Source: CAZWBR01 sp964404205 (GTDB lineage Bacteria; Bacteroidota; Bacteroidia; Bacteroidales; Prolixibacteraceae). Taken from it: DNA of 12,167 bases. Location of the stretch: NCBI GenBank assembly GCA_964404205.1, contig CAYOJD010000097.1, positions 1-12,167 on the forward strand, in the 5' to 3' direction. The position numbers and the translations under genes were made by a program. Numbering within the stretch: the first letter of the stretch is position 1; each line of letters starts with the position of its first letter. Below the pieces are notes generated by a model. The model had not been told where the DNA came from, searched no databases, and saw only the letters and a list, made by a program, of their open reading frames with translations. Positions 1 to 5,199 of this stretch are shown piece after piece.

Positions 1-28
1 AGTAAAAGGATACCCTTAAACTCAATAA

Positions 29-328
29 AAACAACACCCTTCATTTTTTAATTATTCTATTTCTCTGCGCGGAGGGATTGAGTTTCTCGGAAATCCTTAC
101 AATGCCAATGCTTACAATATTTCGCAACCCAATAAAGATTATCAATTCACTACTTACAACGGTGGTATTGGCTATCGCAACAAAAATATTTCGTTCGACA
201 TTTCGTACAGCTACGGCGATCGTACCAAGTATGCGTACATCTACCAGGTCGATGGTTTTGATGTTGAACCGGTAAAATATCATTCCCTGGTTCACGAGGT
301 GATGTTCACCTTTGGAATCAGATTGTAA
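29..328 (+). CDS. FadL/OmpP1-like outer-membrane barrel protein, C-terminal fragment
   Basis: This is the 3' end of a gene that runs off, or breaks near, the left edge. The frame ending at TAA 326-328 is open from 29. It reads about 99 residues of alternating polar and aromatic beta-strand sequence: LRGGIEFLGNPYN, then YNGGIGYRNKNISFDISYSYG, then a final strand ending VMFTFGIRL. Strand spacing and the SLRGG...NPY pattern resemble the last strands of Bacteroidota FadL/TodX (OmpP1) transporters, which move hydrophobic compounds across the outer membrane. That assignment rests on pattern memory. In-frame TAA codons at 17-19 and 26-28 and the absence of any start codon show the frame is not continuous with bases 1-28. 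The fragment is either a decayed gene or the product of poor sequence at a contig end. A terminator follows at 352-378. Confidence 0.6.
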   Translation, partial: KQHPSFFNYSISLRGGIEFLGNPYNANAYNISQPNKDYQFTTYNGGIGYRNKNISFDISYSYGDRTKYAYIYQVDGFDVEPVKYHSLVHEVMFTFGIRL

Positions 329-351
329 CAGTTCAAACAATTTCTCATAGC

Positions 352-378
352 AAAAAAGAGGCCCACGGGCCTCTTTTT
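352..378. terminator. Bidirectional intrinsic terminator between the barrel gene and cysN
   Basis: GAGGCC (358-363) pairs with GGCCTC (368-373) around a CACG loop. The stem is flanked by six A on the left and five T on the right. It therefore ends in a U-tract on either strand and can serve both the plus-strand barrel gene (stop at 328) and the minus-strand cysN gene (stop at 406). Confidence 0.85.
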
Positions 379-405
379 CATTTTGTAATCAGAAGTAAAG
401 CAATT

Positions 406-1711
406 TTAAATAATCATTCCGGCTCCTACCACATTGTTGGTAGCCTCATCAATCAGAATCAGGCTTCCAGTTTCGCGATTCCTTTTGTATGCATCGAAAA
501 AGAGAGCTTTGGTAGTTTTAACCGAGATTTTGGCAATATCATTCAAACCAACATTTTTGTCCTCGTAAATCTCCTCCAGTGTATTGATATTCACTTTGTA
601 GNNNNNNNNNNTAGTGAACATCAGTAACAACACATCGCAACTCGCTCGAAGTATGTTTCAGGAAATATTTTCCGCGGATATTCAATGGTTTTTCATTCAG
701 CCAGCAAACCATTAACTCAATCTCCTGTCCCTGACGGGGTTGATTTTTCTCATCGACAATCATCGATCCGCGGCTGATATCAATCTCATCGGCCAAACGA
801 ATGGTAACTGACTGTGGGGGAAATGCTTCCGAAAGGCTTTCTGTACCAAAATCGATTGCCTCAATCGTCGATTGCTGACCACCAGGCAAAGCGACAACCT
901 TCTGCCCCACTTTGAAAACACCGCTTGCCACACGGCCTGCATAGCCACGATAATCGTGAAACTGGTCGGTAATCGGACGGATGACATATTGAACCGGGAA
1001 ACGGGGATCGGAAAAATTATGGTCCCCGCCAACCGGTATTTTTTCGAGCAAACCGATAAAAGTAGGCCCGGTATACCAAGGCATATTGGTCGAAGAATCG
1101 ACCACATTGTCGCCTAGTTTGGCACTAATTGGCAAATAATGAACGTCGTTGTTGCCCAATTTGGCAGCAACTTTCTCAAAATCAGATTTGATACTCTCGA
1201 AAACTTGCTTGTCAAAGTCGACCAAATCCATTTTATTGACACAAACCACCACGTGCGGAATATTGAGCAACGCAGCAATATAAGCGTGGCGACGAGTTTG
1301 CTCGATTACACCGTTGCGTGCATCGACCAAAATAACGGCAGCATTGGCAGTTGAAGCACCGGTTACCATGTTTCGGGTGTACTGAATGTGCCCAGGGGTA
1401 TCGGCAATAATGAATTTGCGTTTGGGTGTGGCAAAATATCGGTAAGCCACATCGATGGTTATACCCTGTTCACGCTCGGCGCGCAAACCATCGGTAAGCA
1501 GGGCAAGATTAACCTCTTCGCCACCGCGACTAATGCTGGCCCGTTCGATAGCCTCCATCTGATCTTCGAAAATAGCTTTGCTGTCGTAAAGCAACCGGCC
1601 AATCAAGGTACTTTTCCCATCATCGACGCTACCGGCTGTTGTAAACCGCAACAACTCCATATCTAAATATCCGGTCTCTTTACCAGACAATTCTTTTTCT
1701 TTTGCTTCCAT
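406..1711 (-). CDS. cysN: Sulfate adenylyltransferase subunit 1 (GTPase subunit), interrupted by an assembly gap
   Basis: This is the GTP-hydrolysing subunit of ATP sulfurylase. With CysD it makes adenosine 5'-phosphosulfate from sulfate and ATP in the cytoplasm. The G motifs are clear: GSVDDGKST (P-loop), GITID (switch I), DTPGH (G3) and NKMD (G4). EF-Tu-like beta-barrel domains follow, and the protein ends VVGAGMII. There is no CysC kinase fusion. The start is set at ATG 1711, giving MEAKEKELSGKETG. A GTG at 1747 in the same frame would add 12 residues and cannot be excluded. Ten Ns at 602-611 split the frame. The two halves read ...TDVH and YKVNINTLEE..., and collapsing the gap plus a duplicated TAG gives 430 residues in one frame. 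The gene lies downstream of cysD, 75 bases from its stop (39 if GTG is used), in one operon. Confidence 0.95.
602..611. other. Assembly gap (10 N) inside cysN
   Basis: Ten ambiguous bases. The left flank ends in TAG (599-601) and the right flank begins with TAG (612-614). A fixed-size 10-N run is typical of a scaffolding placeholder rather than a measured gap. See the finding on negative gap length. Confidence 0.98.
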
Positions 1712-1786
1712 GACTTTCGGATTAAAGTTAGTCAGAGATTTACCCACAAGACACTGCAGTAAATCGACTCATTACTTATCACTTCA

Positions 1787-2692
1787 TTAAAAATAACCTT
1801 CTTTTTTGCGATCCTCCATAGCTGCTTCCGAACGTTTGTCGTCGGCACGACCGCCACGTTCGGTAACACGGCTTGCAGCAACTTCCTGAATAATATCTTC
1901 CAATGTATTGGCTTCAGATAGCGTAACCCCGGTACAGGTAATATCGCCAATAGTTCGGCATCTGACCTGACGCATTTCAACCTTTTCGTTGGGTTTTAAC
2001 TGCATAAAAGGGGCATTGGCCAGCCATACACCATCGCGACTAAAAACCTCGCGTTCGTGGGTAAAATAGAGGCTCGGCATTTCAATATTTTCCATCAGGA
2101 TATACTGCCAAACATCCATCTCGGTCCAGTTGCTGATGGGGAACACACGGAAATGCTCGCCGATATGTTTTTTTCCGTTGAACAGGTTCCAAAGTTCGGG
2201 GCGCTGGTTTTTGGGGTCCCATTGGCCAAACTCATCGCGGTGGGAGAAAAAACGCTCTTTTGCGCGGGCTTTTTCTTCATCGCGACGGCCACCCCCCATT
2301 GCACAGTCAAATTTCAACTCTTCAATAGCATCGAGCAGAGTTACAGTCTGAAGAACATTACGGCTGGCATTTACCCCCTTTTCCTCCACGGCACGACCTT
2401 TATCAATCGAATCCTGTACATATTTGACAATCAATTTTGTGCCTGTTTTTTCGGCTAAGTCGTCACGATACTGAATTGTTTCCTCAAAATTGTGGCCAGT
2501 ATCGATATGCATCAATGGGAAAGGAACTTTTGCAGGCCAAAATGCTTTACGCGCAATGTGAAACATCACAATCGAGTCTTTTCCACCAGAAAATAACATT
2601 ACAGGATTTTCGAACTGTGCAGCAACTTCGCGAATAACGAAGATTGACTCAGCTTCGAGTTCCCGTAAATGGTTGATAGTATGTTGTTCCAT
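1787..2692 (-). CDS. cysD: Sulfate adenylyltransferase subunit 2 (catalytic adenylylating subunit)
   Basis: This is the catalytic subunit of heterodimeric ATP sulfurylase, a PP-loop (PAPS-reductase-like) ATP pyrophosphatase that adenylates sulfate. The 301-residue protein has the PP-loop SGGKDS at residues 35-40, the MHIDTGHNFEET segment at about 61-72, and the family's charged tail with RGGRADDKRSEAAMEDRKKEGYF character. The length is normal for CysD and the ATG at 2692 fits the family N-terminus. It is the first gene of a two-gene cysD-cysN transcript on the minus strand. Neither cysC (APS kinase) nor cysH (APS/PAPS reductase) is adjacent, so the rest of assimilation must be encoded elsewhere. 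Its leader carries a bulged hairpin at 2721-2760. Confidence 0.97.
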   Translation of the reverse strand: MEQHTINHLRELEAESIFVIREVAAQFENPVMLFSGGKDSIVMFHIARKAFWPAKVPFPLMHIDTGHNFEETIQYRDDLAEKTGTKLIVKYVQDSIDKGRAVEEKGVNASRNVLQTVTLLDAIEELKFDCAMGGGRRDEEKARAKERFFSHRDEFGQWDPKNQRPELWNLFNGKKHIGEHFRVFPISNWTEMDVWQYILMENIEMPSLYFTHEREVFSRDGVWLANAPFMQLKPNEKVEMRQVRCRTIGDITCTGVTLSEANTLEDIIQEVAASRVTERGGRADDKRSEAAMEDRKKEGYF

Positions 2693-2720
2693 AATAGAAT
2701 AATATGCTGACTAATAAAGA

Positions 2721-2760
2721 TCCGGCACGGAGAAGTATATTCTATCACTCTCCTGCCGGA
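2721..2760 (-). promoter_or_regulatory. Bulged hairpin in the cysD 5' leader
   Basis: TCCGGCA-C-GGAGA (2721-2733) is complementary to TCTCC-TGCCGGA (2749-2760), giving 12 base pairs with one unpaired base and a 15-base loop. On the minus strand it lies 29 bases upstream of the cysD start. A competing 6-bp pairing is possible between 2724-2729 (GGCACG) and 2761-2766 (CGTGCC), which would disrupt the outer stem. There is no U-tract, so it is not an obvious terminator. It could be a leader structure, a 5'-stabilising stem or a protein-binding site. I do not recognise it as a named riboswitch. Confidence 0.45.
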
Positions 2761-2767
2761 CGTGCCA

Positions 2768-2775
2768 CAAAAATA
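2768..2775 (-). promoter_or_regulatory. Possible Bacteroidota -7 promoter element for cysD
   Basis: Read on the minus strand this is TATTTTTG, a full match to the Bacteroidota -7 consensus TAnnTTTG. Transcription would start just ahead of the leader hairpin, giving a leader of about 70 bases. No TTTG is found at the expected -33 spacing; the nearest lies about 38 bases upstream (2814-2817). The call is therefore tentative. Confidence 0.3.
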
Positions 2776-2979
2776 ATCAATCCGTTTAATATTCCCTATC
2801 GATTATGGCTTTACAAAATGTCGATTAAAAGCAATTGAATAACAACAAATTAACTAACAATAAAGTTATAAATCCAATCATTTTGGTAGGATTTTCTATA
2901 AAAAAAATCGAATAAAATGCTTATCCGATCCAATTGTTTTTATATCGATACTTGATATCAATCAACAAGAGAAATAATA

Positions 2980-4047
2980 TCAGGAATAACCGGCAAAACG
3001 CTTCTCAAGCCTGGGTCTTCCTAACACCACATGTTGCAACTGGCTTTGGAAAACCAACTGTGAAATTGCTGCCTCAAATACTTTTCGAATAACTAAACGA
3101 GTTGTGTCGGGATATGAAACCTCAACCTTTCTGTCGCTCTCCAACCACTGGGCAATAGAGTCGAAATGCTTTTTCTTCAGGCTTTTAATTACAGGAACCC
3201 CCATGCCTGCCAATGCTGTTGCATTGCATTGTTGTTCATACTGACCTTTCATCGGCACTACCATCAACTTCTTTTTCAGGAAAAGGGCTTCGGCCGGGGT
3301 TTCGAAGCCTGCCCCGCATAGCACCCCATTCGAACGGGCCATATCATCGCTAAACAGGTTTCCAGAAACAGGAAAAATTTTGATATGACCATGTTGTGAA
3401 GCATTTCGGCTGTGTTTCGAAAATACATGCCATTTCACATTGTCAAAATGACTTAAAGCTGAAATCAGCTTTTTTTCATCGTATGATGGAAGATAGACTG
3501 TATAATAACCAGCCTCATCGGGCAACAATTCTCTTACAGCACTGCGAATTACCGGAGTGTAAATATTGCGGTTATAGGCTTTGAAATGGAAGCCGAACTG
3601 GATTTTTGCCGGTGCATAATTTTTCAGAATATACTGGCCAACATAATCGCTTTTGGTTGGGATTGGCGCTTTTTCGTCGACCACTGCAGCCTGATGGCTT
3701 AAACTGATACAGGGAATGTTTTTTAATGCACAAGCACGGGCTGAAACAGGCTCAAAATCGTTGATTACAAAATCGTAGCGTTCAACCGGGAGTGCTTCAA
3801 TTTCTCGTTGCAAATTTATCAAATCGGCCTTTACGGTGGTATTCCAAAGATCAATCCCTCCACTTTTCCCAAAAATGAAACTAAGACCTTTCATCCGGTA
3901 TTTAACCGGAAACCCGGGAGTAATATCTGCCTGTGTCCCACTGATTAGAATGTCGCAATGACAATATTCCTGCAAAATCGGAACAACCTCGCGGGCGCGG
4001 CTTATGTGGCCATTGCCCGTACCTTGGATGGCATACAAGACTTTCAT
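2980..4047 (-). CDS. MurG/GT28-like glycosyltransferase family protein
   Basis: This 355-residue protein has the two-Rossmann GT-B layout. The N-terminal acceptor-side loop is GTGNGHISRA (residues 9-18), the glycine-rich loop seen in MurG- and diacylglycerol-glucosyltransferase-like enzymes. The C-terminal nucleotide-sugar half has GAGFETPAEAL (245-255) and MKGQYEQQCNA (266-276), matching the family pattern in which a glycine/Glu loop and a Gln-rich loop contact the sugar donor. No signal peptide or membrane segment is seen, so it is probably a cytoplasmic or membrane-associated enzyme. Its ATG overlaps the stop of the upstream LpxH-like phosphatase gene by four bases (ATGA at 4044-4047), implying translational coupling and a shared pathway, probably envelope glycolipid synthesis. 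Donor and acceptor cannot be told from the sequence. Confidence 0.8.
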   Translation of the reverse strand: MKVLYAIQGTGNGHISRAREVVPILQEYCHCDILISGTQADITPGFPVKYRMKGLSFIFGKSGGIDLWNTTVKADLINLQREIEALPVERYDFVINDFEPVSARACALKNIPCISLSHQAAVVDEKAPIPTKSDYVGQYILKNYAPAKIQFGFHFKAYNRNIYTPVIRSAVRELLPDEAGYYTVYLPSYDEKKLISALSHFDNVKWHVFSKHSRNASQHGHIKIFPVSGNLFSDDMARSNGVLCGAGFETPAEALFLKKKLMVVPMKGQYEQQCNATALAGMGVPVIKSLKKKHFDSIAQWLESDRKVEVSYPDTTRLVIRKVFEAAISQLVFQSQLQHVVLGRPRLEKRFAGYS

Positions 4048-4898
4048 ACGGCTGAAGATTGAAATTCGCGAAGCAGGTGCATAAAGAGTTGTTTGGGCTC
4101 TGAATCGACCAGTTGCTCGAACTCACTATTAGGATGCTCTGTCTGATCTTTAAAATCGGTTATGAAATTAAAAACAGTCCAGTTGCCTTCGTGATATTCG
4201 AGAGAAGTTAAATTCTCAATCCAATCGCCAGAATTAAGGTAGGTTATTGTTCGGTTACGGGTAATAATGTCGCGATATTCGGCATGGTGGATATGGCCGC
4301 AAACAATTGTATCAAAACCTTTTGCGGCGGCCACACCTGCAGCCGATTCTTCGAAAGAGTTGATATATTTTACTGCACCTTTTACCGATTTTTTGATTTT
4401 CTGTGAAAACGAAACCGGCTCAAGGCCAATTAGTTTATTCAGCTGATTGACACGTGTATTGAGCCAAATTAATGTATCGTAACCTATTGCGCCCAGTTTT
4501 GCCAGCCATTTCGAATATTGCATCACCACATCGAAAATATCGCCATGAAAAAACCAAACGTTCCGACCGTTCAATTTCAACTGTAAATCATTTACAATCT
4601 TTAGTTTACCTATCTTAAAACCATCGAATTTTCTAAAAAGCTCGTCGTGATTGCCGGTAATATAATAAACCGTTGTCCTGGCTGAAGCTAATCCCAATAA
4701 ATGTTTAATCACTTTGAGGTGCGATTTTGGGAAATAACGTTTGCGAAATTGCCAGATATCGATGATGTCGCCATTTAAAACCAAAATTTTGGGACGGATA
4801 CTTTTCAGATATTTCAGCAATTCGTTGGCCTGACAACCGGCTGTGCCAAGATGAAGGTCGGAAAGCACTACTAAATCGATATTTCTTTTTTGCTCCAT
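4044..4898 (-). CDS. LpxH-like UDP-2,3-diacylglucosamine diphosphatase (calcineurin-type metallophosphoesterase)
   Basis: This 284-residue metallophosphoesterase carries the full metal-binding set: SDLHLG (13-18), GDIID (43-47), GNHD (82-85), HGD (118-120) and GHIHH (201-205), followed by NSGDW. The layout fits the LpxH/YbbF branch, whose member LpxH hydrolyses UDP-2,3-diacylglucosamine to lipid X in lipid A synthesis at the inner face of the inner membrane. It is longer than Escherichia coli LpxH (about 240 residues), as is usual for Bacteroidota homologues. The start chosen is ATG 4898 (MEQKRNID), directly before the first beta strand. An upstream in-frame TTG at 4928 would add ten residues without family character. 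The gene is the first of a coupled pair with the glycosyltransferase. Exact substrate is inferred from family only, so no lpxH symbol is assigned. Confidence 0.85.
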   Translation of the reverse strand: MEQKRNIDLVVLSDLHLGTAGCQANELLKYLKSIRPKILVLNGDIIDIWQFRKRYFPKSHLKVIKHLLGLASARTTVYYITGNHDELFRKFDGFKIGKLKIVNDLQLKLNGRNVWFFHGDIFDVVMQYSKWLAKLGAIGYDTLIWLNTRVNQLNKLIGLEPVSFSQKIKKSVKGAVKYINSFEESAAGVAAAKGFDTIVCGHIHHAEYRDIITRNRTITYLNSGDWIENLTSLEYHEGNWTVFNFITDFKDQTEHPNSEFEQLVDSEPKQLFMHLLREFQSSAV

Positions 4899-5199
4899 AG
4901 GTAAATTCTCAATGTTTTCCGCAAGCAAATCAAACCAAAAGGAATTGCTAAACAGTTACATAACCATAAAGAAACGATTACAGATTATACCCCTTGGCTC
5001 AACAATCAGGTTTTATGCCTGAAATAGAAAACCGATGTTACATTTCAATTAAAGAAAACTACGTAATCAATTATAAATATGAATATTAAAGATATATCCT
5101 TTGAAACAATAAGTAATTTTTTTGTAATTAACCATTAACAACCCTGTAACGGCCTTCGCTCAATTTTGTAGCTGAATATTTACAACAGAATCACAAGCA
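4899..5199. other. Divergent intergenic region between the LpxH-like gene and the TonB receptor gene
   Basis: These 301 AT-rich bases separate divergent genes and must hold both promoters. I found only imperfect elements: CAATTTTG at 5161-5168, one mismatch from TAnnTTTG, for the receptor gene, and CAAAAGGA at 4936-4943 (TCCTTTTG on the minus strand), one mismatch, for the phosphatase gene. Neither has a well-spaced -33 TTTG. A weak 5-bp hairpin (TCAGG/CCTGA) lies near 5007-5024. No small gene or RNA is apparent. Confidence 0.5.

Larger units (their letters stand above)
2693..2979. other. AT-rich intergenic region upstream of cysD
   Basis: These 287 bases lie between cysD and the glycosyltransferase gene, both on the minus strand. 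The region holds the cysD leader hairpin (2721-2760), a possible -7 promoter element (2768-2775), and two short perfect palindromes near the glycosyltransferase stop: TATCGATA (2943-2950) and TTGATATCAA (2952-2961). I see no open frame with coding character, no RNA gene I recognise, and no clear terminator for the glycosyltransferase gene. Confidence 0.6.

Noticed and set aside
78..275. 65-residue plus-strand frame overlapping the barrel fragment
   Set aside because: It is an alternative frame of the OMP sequence. The other frame shows clear beta-barrel strands and ends at the terminator.
406..633. Separate small protein at the end of cysN
   Set aside because: It is the genuine C-terminus of CysN, separated only by the N gap. 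Its apparent start lies in sequence read in the wrong frame beyond the gap.
1388..1666. 92-residue plus-strand frame inside cysN
   Set aside because: It is an opposite-strand shadow of the conserved GTPase domain with no supporting signal.
2057..2458. 133-residue open frame on the plus strand inside cysD
   Set aside because: It is antisense to a strongly conserved gene, has no family character, and arises from the codon pattern of cysD.
2721..2760. Known SAM-type riboswitch upstream of cysD
   Set aside because: I could not match a conserved core of any named riboswitch, so it is listed only as a leader hairpin.
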